Shown here one piece after another: positions 1-5,829 of a stretch of 8,254 nt of DNA. Numbering within the stretch: the first letter of the stretch is position 1; each line of letters starts with the position of its first letter. The DNA is taken from positions 1 to 8,254 of the forward strand of contig DATDRS010000323.1 in assembly GCA_035291605.1 (NCBI GenBank), given 5' to 3'. The position numbers were made by a program, and so were the translations under genes. The notes below the pieces were generated by a model that saw only the letters and a list, made by a program, of their open reading frames with translations, had not been told where the DNA came from and did not search any database. Source of the stretch: DATDRS01 sp035291605. Its GTDB lineage: Bacteria > Chloroflexota > Anaerolineae > Anaerolineales > UBA6663.

Positions 1-17
1 CAACAGCACGGTTTTGC

Positions 18-38
18 CCGAAGCCCACACGGCTTCGG
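18..38. repeat. Perfect 8-bp inverted repeat (hairpin) at window start
   Basis: The arms CCGAAGCC (18-25) and GGCTTCGG (31-38) are perfectly complementary around a 5-base loop. No T-run follows on either strand, so it is not a typical intrinsic terminator. It may still stabilise the 3' end of an upstream transcript, or simply lie inside an upstream coding region. Short open stretches run off the left edge in several frames (for example plus-strand frames ending at 43 and 69), and none can be assigned to a protein. Confidence 0.45.
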
Positions 39-76
39 CCTGACCCCAGTACAAACCGGAGCAGGTTAAAGTCTCA

Positions 77-106
77 TTGTCGTATTAGCTCCAGACCGTT
101 TAGAAT
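77..106 (+). promoter_or_regulatory. Candidate sigma-70-type promoter giving a leaderless mRNA
   Basis: A -35-like TTGTCG (77-82) is followed after 18 bases by a -10-like TAGAAT (101-106). Transcription would start about 6-8 bases downstream, at roughly 112-114, and the metallopeptidase ATG is at 113. No Shine-Dalgarno sequence lies before that ATG, which fits leaderless translation. The call rests only on motif match and spacing. Confidence 0.4.
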
Positions 107-112
107 CACCTG

Positions 113-484
113 ATGCGCCTTTCCCGTGAACGGTTTGAAGAGCTGACCTTTGAGATTGCCGAAGCCGTCCTCGACGAACTGCCCCCCGACCTGCGCGCCG
201 AGGCGGAGACGGTGGTCCTGGAAATTGCAGATCAGGCGACGCCGGAGCAGACGCAGGGGCGCGGGGCGCTGCTTGGACTGTACGAGGGGGTGCCGCTGGT
301 GGAACGCCACGCCGACAGCACGCTCCTCCAACCGGATCGCATCACGCTCTTCCGCGAGCCGCTGCAGGCCCTCGCCCGCACGGAGGTCGAGTTGCGCCGC
401 CAGATTCGCAAGACGCTGATCCACGAGCTCGGCCACTTCTTTGGCTTCGACGAGGACGAATTGCACGCGCGAGGGTGGGGGTGA
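113..484 (+). CDS. Small zincin-like metallopeptidase family protein (Zincin_1 / DUF1025 type)
   Basis: This 123-residue cytosolic protein has no signal peptide or membrane segment. The C-terminus carries the zinc motif HELGHFFG: His104 and His108 are expected ligands, Glu105 the catalytic base, and acidic residues from Asp113 to Glu116 occupy the place where a third ligand is expected. This short motif near the end of a roughly 120-residue protein is the hallmark of the Zincin_1 (PF06262) family, whose substrates are largely unknown. The N-terminal half is acidic and probably helical (the MRLSRERFEELTFEIAEAVL stretch), also typical of the family. The ATG at 113 is chosen because the family profile begins here; it has no ribosome binding site and lies at the predicted transcription start. 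The gene is separated from the downstream dehydrogenase by 140 bases, so it is probably its own transcription unit. Family assignment is secure; the physiological role is not known. Confidence 0.87.
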   Translation: MRLSRERFEELTFEIAEAVLDELPPDLRAEAETVVLEIADQATPEQTQGRGALLGLYEGVPLVERHADSTLLQPDRITLFREPLQALARTEVELRRQIRKTLIHELGHFFGFDEDELHARGWG

Positions 485-508
485 GGAAAAGGGACAAGCG
501 CCGCGTTG

Positions 509-517
509 TGGTATCAT
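509..517 (+). promoter_or_regulatory. Candidate extended -10 promoter for the UDP-glucose dehydrogenase gene
   Basis: TGG followed by TATCAT (512-517) matches an extended -10 element (TGnTATnAT). The -35 region upstream (around 490-496, AGGGACA) is poor, as is common for extended -10 promoters. A start near 524 would give a leader of about 100 bases that contains the heptamer array at 547-602. Motif evidence only. Confidence 0.3.
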
Positions 518-546
518 CCCGTCCATTCCACATGGTCATACGACCG

Positions 547-602
547 GCAGATTGCCATCGGCCATCGGCTATCAGCCGCCCGCCGTGGGCCATCTGCCAG
601 AT
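547..602. repeat. Heptamer-periodic array A (8 x 7 bp)
   Basis: Eight consecutive 7-base units can be read, seven of them starting with GC and five resembling GCCATCN: GCCATCG occurs twice in tandem (554-567), then GCTATCA (568-574) and, further on, GCCATCT (589-595). The outer parts are inverted: GGCAGAT (546-552) pairs with ATCTGCC (592-598), so the transcript could form a hairpin. The array fills most of the spacer before the dehydrogenase gene and ends just before its ribosome binding site (AGGAG, 611-615). It has no coding signature. It is one of five arrays in the window with the same period and register. Confidence 0.7.
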
Positions 603-624
603 ATCCTGACAGGAGCACACATTT

Positions 625-1941
625 ATGAAAAACATTTGCATGGTCGGCGTCGGCTACGTGGGGCTGGTGTCCGGCACCTGCTTTGCCGACCTGGGCAACC
701 GGGTCATCGCGTTGGACGTAAACGCCGAGCGGATCGCCAACCTCAAGCAGGGCACCCTGCCCATTTACGAGCCGGGGCTGGAAGAGCTGGTGCGGCGCAA
801 CGTGGCCGCCGGGCGGCTCTCGTTCACTACCGACTACCGCGAGGCGCTCGACGGCGCGGACTTCGCCTTCATCGCGGTGGGCACGCCGGAGGGTGTGGAC
901 GGCGAAGCCGATTTGCAGTATCTGCGCGCCGCGGCCGAGACCATCGCGCTCAACATGACCGGGCCGTTGGTCATCGTCAACAAGTCCACCGTCCCGGTGG
1001 GCACGGGCGACTGGGTGGCGGACATCGTGCGCGCCAAACAGCCCAGGCCGATCCCGTTCAGCGTCGTGTCGTGCCCCGAGTTCCTGGCCGAAGGCTCGGC
1101 CATCAGCGATTTCATGAACCCGGCGCGCACGGTGCTCGGCTCGCTCGACCGCGAGGCCGCCGACAAGGTGGCGCAGCTGCACCTGCCGCTCCGCGCGCCG
1201 ATCATGGTCACCGACCTGCGCACCGCCGAGATGATCAAGTACGCCTCCAACGCCTTCCTGGCCACGAAGATTTCCTTCATCAACGAGATCTCCAACATCT
1301 GCGAGGCCCTCGACGCAGACGTGAAAGAAGTGGCGACCGGCATGGGCTACGACCCGCGCATTGGCAAGCATTTTTTGAACGCCGGACTGGGCTGGGGGGG
1401 GAGTTGCTTTCCCAAAGATGTGAAGGCCCTCGCGCACATGGCGAATGTGCAAGGCAAGCACCCGCAGCTGCTGCAAGCCGTGATTGACATCAACGCCGAC
1501 CAGCGCCGCCAGATGGTGAGCAAGGCGCGCGACCTGCTCGGAAGCCTGGAAGGGAAGCTGATCGGCCTGCTGGGGCTGGCCTTCAAGCCCAACACCGACG
1601 ACATGCGCGACGCGCCCGCGATTGACATCGCCCAGGCGCTGATGGCGGAAGGCGCGAAGGTGAAGGGCTACGACCCGGTGGCGATGACCGTGGCCGGACG
1701 GCTGATGCCTCACGTGCAGTTGTGCGAGGACGCTTACGAGACGGCCAATAGCGTGGATGCGCTCGTCATCTGCACCGAGTGGAACGAGTTCAAGCAGCTC
1801 GACCTGAGCCGCCTCAAGAGCCTCATGCGCCAGCCGATCGTCGTGGATGGGCGCAACATCTACGACCCGGCGCAGATGGACAAGCTGGGCTTCCAATATC
1901 GCGGCGTGGGGCGGGGGTACAATTCGACCACGCATGCCTGA
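625..1941 (+). CDS. ugd: UDP-glucose 6-dehydrogenase
   Basis: This cytosolic enzyme oxidises UDP-glucose twice with NAD+ to give UDP-glucuronate, a precursor for exopolysaccharide, capsule and other cell-surface sugars. At 438 residues it has the usual bacterial length. The N-terminal Rossmann motif is GVGYVG (residues 8-13). The catalytic cysteine is Cys261 in GGSCFPKD, and the central helix carries Lys205 and Asn209 (IKYASNAFLATK), the usual active-site residues. The C-terminal NAD/UDP domain has GLAFKPNTDDMRDAPA. The ATG at 625 follows AGGAG (611-615) at good spacing. Neighbours are not sugar-nucleotide or glycosyltransferase genes, so the cell-surface product cannot be named. A run of eight G bases (1394-1401) lies just before the catalytic cysteine codon, with the frame intact. 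The related GDP-mannose dehydrogenase is less likely, given the overall match to UDP-glucose enzymes. Confidence 0.95.
   Translation: MKNICMVGVGYVGLVSGTCFADLGNRVIALDVNAERIANLKQGTLPIYEPGLEELVRRNVAAGRLSFTTDYREALDGADFAFIAVGTPEGVDGEADLQYLRAAAETIALNMTGPLVIVNKSTVPVGTGDWVADIVRAKQPRPIPFSVVSCPEFLAEGSAISDFMNPARTVLGSLDREAADKVAQLHLPLRAPIMVTDLRTAEMIKYASNAFLATKISFINEISNICEALDADVKEVATGMGYDPRIGKHFLNAGLGWGGSCFPKDVKALAHMANVQGKHPQLLQAVIDINADQRRQMVSKARDLLGSLEGKLIGLLGLAFKPNTDDMRDAPAIDIAQALMAEGAKVKGYDPVAMTVAGRLMPHVQLCEDAYETANSVDALVICTEWNEFKQLDLSRLKSLMRQPIVVDGRNIYDPAQMDKLGFQYRGVGRGYNSTTHA
1918..1923 (+). promoter_or_regulatory. Possible -10 element ahead of the M16 peptidase genes
   Basis: TACAAT lies in the last codons of the dehydrogenase gene, after a G-rich stretch. 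No acceptable -35 is visible at 16-18 bases upstream. If active it would give the M16 genes their own promoter with a leader of about 80 bases. This is weak, single-motif evidence. Confidence 0.2.
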
Positions 1942-1970
1942 AATGTGACGGGTGGCATGGTCCCAGACTT

Positions 1971-2010
1971 GCGCCGCTCGGCGCACACCGCGGGTTCCCC
2001 AAAGGAGGGG
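1971..2010 (+). promoter_or_regulatory. Leader hairpins that could mask the M16 ribosome binding site
   Basis: A hairpin GCGCC (1971-1975) / GGCGC (1980-1984) with a 4-base loop lies in the 70-base leader. Next to the gene, CCCC (1997-2000) can pair with GGGG (2007-2010), which would tie up the strong ribosome binding site AGGAGG (2003-2008). GGCAT at 1954-1958 is also complementary to ATGCC at 2012-2016, over the start codon. Complementarity is seen; a regulatory role is inference, and no known riboswitch class was recognised. Confidence 0.25.
2003..2008 (+). promoter_or_regulatory. Strong ribosome binding site that sets the M16 start at 2012
   Basis: A perfect AGGAGG lies three bases before the ATG at 2012. 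The longer in-frame reading from 1952 adds 20 residues (starting MAWSQTC) that do not resemble an M16 N-terminus and would place this site inside the coding region, so 2012 is preferred. Confidence 0.7.
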
Positions 2011-2011
2011 T

Positions 2012-3298
2012 ATGCCGGCCTCTAAAATCACCAAAACCAGGCTCCAGAACGGCCTCGCCGTGCTGTTGAAGGAGGTCCACACCGCCCCGGCGATTTCGTG
2101 GTGGGTGTGGTACCGCGTGGGGTCGCGCCACGAGCGCCCCGGTTACACCGGTATCAGCCACTGGGTCGAGCACATGATGTTCAAGGGCACGCGCAAGTTC
2201 CCGGGCGACTTTGCCTGGCGGGCGATCGCGCGCGACGGCGGTTACCGCAACGCGATGACGTGGATTGACTGGACGGCGTACTTTGAGACGATGCCCGCCG
2301 ACAAGATTGACTTCGCCCTGCGCCTCGAAGCCGATCGGATGGGCCGTGCGCTGTTCCCGCCGAAGGAGGTGGAGTCCGAGCGCACCGTCATCATCTCGGA
2401 GCGGCAGGGGCACGAGAACAGCCCCGGTTTCCGGCTGGCCGAGGAAGTGCAGGCGGCGGCGTTCCGGGTGCACCCCTACCATCACGAAGTCATCGGCGAC
2501 CTGGCCGACCTGCAGAGCATGACGCGCGACGACCTGTACGCCCACTACCGCCGCTACTACGCGCCGAACAACGCCATCGCCGTGGCGGTGGGCGATTTCA
2601 AGACGAAGGACATGCGCGCGCGCCTCCAGGAGCTGTTCGGCGGGCACAAGCCGCAGTCGCCGCCCGACCTCGCGCCGCGCCCCGAGCCGGAGCAGAAAGG
2701 CGAGCGCCGCCTCGTCCTCACGGGCGAAGGCGAGACCGCCTACCTCGAAGCGGTGTCCCATGCCCCCAGCGCGACTGATCCTGATTTTTACCCGATGGTC
2801 GCGCTCGACTCGATCCTCGCCGGGGCCAGTTCGTTCAACCTGTTCGGCGGCGGGACGAGCAACAAGTCCTCGCGCCTGTATAAAGCCCTGGTGGAGAAGG
2901 GCCTGGCCGCGAGCGTGTCTGGCGGCCTCAGCCCTACGGTTGATCCGTATCTGTATTCAGTTTTTGCTACCGTGCGCAAGGAGCAGACGCCCGACGCGGT
3001 GGAGAAAGCACTGGACGCCGAAATCGAGCGCGTGCAGAATGAACCGGTGACCGTCGCAGAACTTGCCAAAGCCTTGAAGCAGGCAAAGGCGATGTTCGCG
3101 TTTGGCGCCGAGAGCGTGACCAATCAGGGCTTCTGGCTTGGGTTCACTGAAATCTTCGACACGTACCACTGGTTTGAGAGCTATCTCGACCGCCTGGCGG
3201 CGGTGACCGTCGCCGACGTCCAGCGCGTCGCGCAGAAGTATCTGGCGAAGAGCAACCGCACCGTCGGTCACTTTATTCCGGAAAGTAGTCATCCGTGA
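2012..3298 (+). CDS. M16B zinc metallopeptidase, catalytic subunit (HxxEH)
   Basis: This 428-residue protein has the length of a two-domain M16B peptidase subunit, the family of mitochondrial processing peptidase and bacterial PqqL/YmxG-type enzymes. The inverted zinc motif HWVEH gives ligands His50 and His54 and catalytic Glu53. The third ligand is Glu130 (IISERQ), 76 residues after His54, which is the family spacing. GGYRNAMTWIDWTAYFETMP (residues 76-95) is the usual strand after the zinc helix. In the C-terminal domain the place of the substrate-binding Arg-x6-Tyr pair is filled by Val294 and Ser301 (VEKGLAAS), so this subunit probably depends on the next gene. No signal peptide is seen, so it should act in the cytoplasm on peptides or misfolded fragments; the real substrate is unknown. 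The stop codon (3296-3298) lies inside repeat array B, which also encodes the last residues. Confidence 0.92.
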   Translation: MPASKITKTRLQNGLAVLLKEVHTAPAISWWVWYRVGSRHERPGYTGISHWVEHMMFKGTRKFPGDFAWRAIARDGGYRNAMTWIDWTAYFETMPADKIDFALRLEADRMGRALFPPKEVESERTVIISERQGHENSPGFRLAEEVQAAAFRVHPYHHEVIGDLADLQSMTRDDLYAHYRRYYAPNNAIAVAVGDFKTKDMRARLQELFGGHKPQSPPDLAPRPEPEQKGERRLVLTGEGETAYLEAVSHAPSATDPDFYPMVALDSILAGASSFNLFGGGTSNKSSRLYKALVEKGLAASVSGGLSPTVDPYLYSVFATVRKEQTPDAVEKALDAEIERVQNEPVTVAELAKALKQAKAMFAFGAESVTNQGFWLGFTEIFDTYHWFESYLDRLAAVTVADVQRVAQKYLAKSNRTVGHFIPESSHP

Positions 3299-3338
3299 TC
3301 AGTCACCCGTCGTCACTGTTCACCGATCACGGATGACT
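3287..3338. repeat. 14-bp perfect inverted repeat within array B
   Basis: The arms at 3287-3300 (AGTCATCCGTGATC) and 3325-3338 (GATCACGGATGACT) are perfectly complementary over 14 bases with a 24-base loop. A second, nested pairing exists: TGATCAGTCACCCG (3296-3309) against 3330-3343, 13 of 14. Lacking a T-run, it is not a classical terminator, but it could dampen read-through or tune expression between the two M16 subunits. Confidence 0.8.
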
Positions 3339-3343
3339 GATCA
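3288..3343. repeat. Heptamer-periodic array B (8 x 7 bp) between the M16 genes
   Basis: Eight 7-base units fill the M16 gene boundary, among them GTCATCC (3288-3294), GTGATCA (3295-3301), CCGATCA (3323-3329) and CTGATCA (3337-3343). The fifth base of the unit is T in seven of eight. The first half reads as GTCAnCC-type units and the second half is roughly their reverse complement, which produces the long inverted repeat. It contains the stop codon of the first M16 gene (3296-3298) and an in-frame ATG (3333) nine codons upstream of the likely start of the second. Confidence 0.75.
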
Positions 3344-3359
3344 ACGTCTCCTGAACAAA

Positions 3360-4676
3360 ATGCCACCTACAAAAACCAGACGCACTCCGAAACTCACCCT
3401 CGACCTCCACTCCCTCCCCGGCCCGGAGAATATCACCCGCCGGGCGCTGGGCAACGGCATCGTCGTGCTCGTGCGCGAGAACCACACCAGCCCCTCGGTC
3501 GTGGTGGACAGCGACCTGCGCGCGGGCGCGCTGTGGGAGGCGCGGGAAAAGGCGGGCCTGGCCCGCTTCACCGCCGCGGCCCTCATGCGCGGCGCCGGGC
3601 GGCGCTCCTTTGCCGAGATTTACGAGCAGATCGAATCCGTCGGCGCGAGCCTGAGCATTTCAGGCGGCACGCACACTTCCGGCTTTGGCGGCAAGGCCCT
3701 CGCGGAAGACCTGCCTCTCCTGCTCGACATCGCCTCCGATGCTTTGCGCCGCCCGACTTTCCCCGAAGAGCAGGTCGAGCGCCTGCGCGGCGAGATCCTC
3801 ACCCGCCTGGCCATCCGCAACAACGACACGGCCTCGCGCGCCGACGACGCCTTCCACGAACTTGCCTACCCGAACCATCCTTACCGCATTGACGACGGCG
3901 GGTACTCGGAGACGATCAAGGCCATCACGCGCGACGAACTGGCCGCGTTCCATCGCCAGCACTTCGGCCCGCGCGGGATGATCGTGACGCTGGTCGGCGC
4001 GGTGAAGGCGGAAGAAGCGGTCGCGCTCGTAGAAAAATATTTCGGAGACTGGGCGAACCCCGACCAGCCGCCCGAACCTGCCCTGCCGCCGGTCGCGGTC
4101 CCCCCCGGCGTAGTGACGCGGCGCGTCTCGATGCCTGGAAAGATACAGAGCGACATCCTCCTCGGCGCGCCCGGCCCTGCGCGTAAGCACCCGCGCTTCG
4201 TCGCCGCGCGCGTCGCCAACAACATCCTCGGCGCGTTCGGCCTGGGCGGGCGCGTGGGCGAGCACGTCCGCGAGAAAGGCGGCATGGCCTATTACGCCGG
4301 GACATCGCTCGACGGCGGCCTCGGCCCCGGCCCGTGGTACGCCTACGCAGGCGTGAACCCCAAGAACGTAGACCGCGCCATTGAATTGATGCTTCGGGAG
4401 ATCAGGAAATTCACGACCAAGAAAGTGACGCCGCAGGAATTGGAGGACAACCAGGCTTTCTTTGTCGGCCGCCTGCCGCTGAGTCTTGAGACGAACGAGG
4501 GCGTGGCGGCCTCCATCGGCACTCTCGAACTGTATGACCTCGGGCTGGACTACCTGCAGCGCTATCCGGCGCTGGTGCAAGCCGTCACCCGCGACGACGT
4601 GCGGGAGGCGGCGCAGGAATTCCTGAGCGCAGAGAACTACGCGCTGGCGGTCGCGGGGCCGGAGAACAGTGGGTGA
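3360..4676 (+). CDS. M16B peptidase-like protein, non-catalytic (Arg/Tyr) subunit
   Basis: This 438-residue protein has the M16B fold but no zinc site. Where the partner has HWVEH this protein has RFTAA (Arg69, Ala72 and Ala73 replace His, Glu and His). The C-terminal domain keeps the Arg-x6-Tyr pair, Arg304 and Tyr311 (REKGGMAY), which holds the substrate backbone in M16 enzymes. This mirrors known bacterial heterodimeric M16B enzymes (such as the Sphingomonas A1 pair) and mitochondrial processing peptidase. The protein therefore probably forms the active chamber together with the product of the preceding gene. The start is uncertain: ATG 3333 lies inside repeat array B and adds nine residues; ATG 3360 is chosen since the array is unlikely to be ancestral coding sequence. 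Neither has a good ribosome binding site. No signal peptide is seen; the first 18 residues are basic. Confidence 0.9.
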   Translation: MPPTKTRRTPKLTLDLHSLPGPENITRRALGNGIVVLVRENHTSPSVVVDSDLRAGALWEAREKAGLARFTAAALMRGAGRRSFAEIYEQIESVGASLSISGGTHTSGFGGKALAEDLPLLLDIASDALRRPTFPEEQVERLRGEILTRLAIRNNDTASRADDAFHELAYPNHPYRIDDGGYSETIKAITRDELAAFHRQHFGPRGMIVTLVGAVKAEEAVALVEKYFGDWANPDQPPEPALPPVAVPPGVVTRRVSMPGKIQSDILLGAPGPARKHPRFVAARVANNILGAFGLGGRVGEHVREKGGMAYYAGTSLDGGLGPGPWYAYAGVNPKNVDRAIELMLREIRKFTTKKVTPQELEDNQAFFVGRLPLSLETNEGVAASIGTLELYDLGLDYLQRYPALVQAVTRDDVREAAQEFLSAENYALAVAGPENSG

Positions 4677-4745
4677 GTATGTCAGGGCGTGGGTAGCGGC
4701 GCGCGTGGGATGTGAGAGCGGGTTGCCTTCGGGAATTGATAGACC

Positions 4746-4979
4746 ATGGACGCCCATCCGCAGTCCGAAATCCAAAATCTACAATTAGCCGAGTGGGAAA
4801 CCGAATTTGCGGCGGCAGCCAAACGGCCTTTGGCCGTGAGGATGCACTATGCCTTTATTCGTACCTACAAGCCGGTGCTGGACGATGCGTCCTATCGGTC
4901 GTTTGAGACCATGGCCGAATACCGCGCATGGTGCGAAAAGAATCTCCCGAAGTGGTTAGGGTATGGCCGCTCGCTTTGA
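4746..4979 (+). CDS. Small unknown protein paired with a nucleotidyltransferase
   Basis: The reading frame gives 77 residues. I do not recognise a named family. The part from about residue 16 looks like a genuine soluble, probably helical protein, with the C-terminus ETMAEYRAWCEKNLPKWLGY rich in aromatic and charged residues. The first 15 residues (MDAHPQSEIQNLQLA) are encoded by repeat array C, so they are either a recent addition or not translated. ATG at 4842 (Met33) is an alternative, but it would cut into the apparent domain. No clear ribosome binding site precedes either. The gene overlaps the next one by 17 bases in another frame, so the two are probably translated together. This resembles the two-gene layout of small partner plus nucleotidyltransferase systems (MNT/HEPN, AbiEi/AbiEii), but no HEPN or AbiEi motif is visible. 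Confidence 0.6.
   Translation: MDAHPQSEIQNLQLAEWETEFAAAAKRPLAVRMHYAFIRTYKPVLDDASYRSFETMAEYRAWCEKNLPKWLGYGRSL
4753..4787. repeat. Heptamer-periodic array C (about 5 clear units)
   Basis: Five units in the shared register include CCCATCC (4753-4759), GCAGTCC (4760-4766), GAAATCC (4767-4773) and AAAATCT (4774-4780), consensus about RNAATCC. An imperfect inverted arm lies upstream (TAGACCATGGAC at 4740-4751 against 4770-4781, 8 of 12 pairs), so the original element may have been longer, from about 4735. It overlaps the start codon region of the small gene at 4746. Confidence 0.6.
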
Positions 4980-5433
4980 CTATCCGCAGGCGCAAGAAAT
5001 CCGCGCAGCGTTTGCCCGACGCGGCGTTCGATATTTGTTCATCGGGAAATCGGGCGCGATTCTGCTCGGCTTCCCGGACACCACGCAGGACGCCGACCTC
5101 TTCGTAGAGAAAACGGCGGTGAATGGCGAAGCCTTAGCCAAAGCGCTGCTTGAATTGGGCTTCGAGTTGACCCCCGAACAGGTAGCCGAAATCCGGCGCG
5201 GCAAAGACTTTGTGCAGCTCAAAAATGGCCCCTTCGACTTGGATTTGGTCTTTGCGCCGGATGGAATAGAAACTTTCGCCGAAGCCTGGGAGCGGCGCGT
5301 CGAGGTGGATGGTTTTCCAGTTTGCCATCCGGATGACATCGTGGCGAGCAAGGAAGCGGCCAACCGGGTAAAAGATCGCGAGTCGTTGCCGCGCTTGAAA
5401 GCGTTTCGTGACTACTGGAAGAAGAAGCGCTGA
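4963..5433 (+). CDS. Nucleotidyltransferase-fold protein (DUF6036 / AbiEii-like)
   Basis: This 156-residue cytosolic protein has the layout of a minimal nucleotidyltransferase. A strand and loop (YLFIGKSGAILLGF, residues 24-37) is followed by TTQDADLF with Asp43 and Asp45 as the metal-binding DxD, and a later strand has FDLDLVF with Asp92 and Asp94 supplying the third acidic position. The C-terminal helix SKEAANRVKDRESLPRL (from about residue 125) matches the 'SK..A.R.KD...L' pattern of DUF6036 and AbiEii-type proteins. The usual GG or GS pair of the nucleotide loop reads GKSG here, and the usual Arg after it is Asp39. The ATG at 4963 overlaps the upstream gene by 17 bases, and the TGA shares one base with the acpS start. 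Such proteins are often toxins or tRNA/protein modifiers with a small partner; substrate and role here are unknown. Confidence 0.75.
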   Translation: MAARFDYPQAQEIRAAFARRGVRYLFIGKSGAILLGFPDTTQDADLFVEKTAVNGEALAKALLELGFELTPEQVAEIRRGKDFVQLKNGPFDLDLVFAPDGIETFAEAWERRVEVDGFPVCHPDDIVASKEAANRVKDRESLPRLKAFRDYWKKKR

Positions 5434-5795
5434 TGCTGCGCACGGGCGTTGACATCATCGAAGTCGCGCGCATTGATCAGGCGATCCTCCGGCACAAGGA
5501 TCGCTTCTTCAACCGCTTCTACACGCCGCGCGAGCTGATCGAGGCCGAGGGGCGCACGCCCGCGCTGGCCGCCCGGTTCGCGGCGAAGGAGGCCGTGGCG
5601 AAAGCGCTGGGGTGCGGCATTGGCGACGTAGGCTGGAAGGAAATCGAGATCGTGCGCGACAGCCAGCGCCGCCCCGAAATCGTCCTGCACGGCGCGGCCA
5701 AAACGCTGGCCGAGCAACGCGGCCTGCGCGAGTGGTCCATCAGCCTCAGCCACACGCACGAGCACGCGATGGCGCTGGTCGTAGCCAGTAGTTGA
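5433..5795 (+). CDS. acpS: Holo-[acyl-carrier-protein] synthase
   Basis: AcpS moves the 4'-phosphopantetheine arm from coenzyme A to a serine of acyl carrier protein, making it active for fatty acid synthesis. The 120-residue length is typical of this trimeric cytosolic enzyme. The signature motifs are present: GVDIIEVARI (residues 5-14, with the metal-binding Asp7), FAAKEAVAKALG with the Glu of the KEA motif, and ISLSHTHEHAMA near the C-terminus. The start ATG (5433-5435) shares its A with the TGA of the nucleotidyltransferase gene, implying translational coupling; a purine-rich stretch (about 5417-5428) upstream may act as the ribosome binding site. An essential lipid gene coupled to a toxin-like nucleotidyltransferase is unexpected and may reflect insertion of the pair upstream of acpS. 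Confidence 0.95.
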   Translation: MLRTGVDIIEVARIDQAILRHKDRFFNRFYTPRELIEAEGRTPALAARFAAKEAVAKALGCGIGDVGWKEIEIVRDSQRRPEIVLHGAAKTLAEQRGLREWSISLSHTHEHAMALVVASS

Positions 5796-5829
5796 ACGCT
5801 CTCCAGTTATTTATTCCTCAGGAGGCCCT

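Noticed and set aside
74..526. Long minus-strand open frame opposite the zincin-like gene
   Set aside because: The plus-strand protein has a clear family motif. The minus frame is a by-product of high GC content and has no recognisable domain.
441..1487. Long plus-strand frame overlapping the zincin-like gene and the dehydrogenase
   Set aside because: The translation is Arg/Gly/Ala-rich with no motif, and it lies in the wrong frame of two well-supported genes.
1934..1948. Four-codon leader ORF (ATG CCT GAA ATG TGA) after the weak TACAAT element
   Set aside because: It is too short to judge, has no ribosome binding site, and its promoter is itself doubtful.
1952..2011. 20-residue N-terminal extension of the first M16 protein
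   Set aside because: The strong ribosome binding site at 2003-2008 and the normal M16 N-terminus favour 2012.
514..2082. 522-codon minus-strand open frame opposite UDP-glucose dehydrogenase
   Set aside because: It is antisense to an unmistakable enzyme gene, and its translation is Arg/His-rich and low in structure. Long antisense frames are expected in such GC-rich genes.
3287..3338. Intrinsic terminator between the two M16 genes
   Set aside because: The stem is long, but the loop is 24 bases and no T-run follows. It would also separate subunits expected to be made together.
4823..4837. Short hairpin ACGGCC / GGCCGT with a 3-base loop
   Set aside because: It lies inside a likely coding region and has only a six-base stem, so chance is a sufficient explanation.
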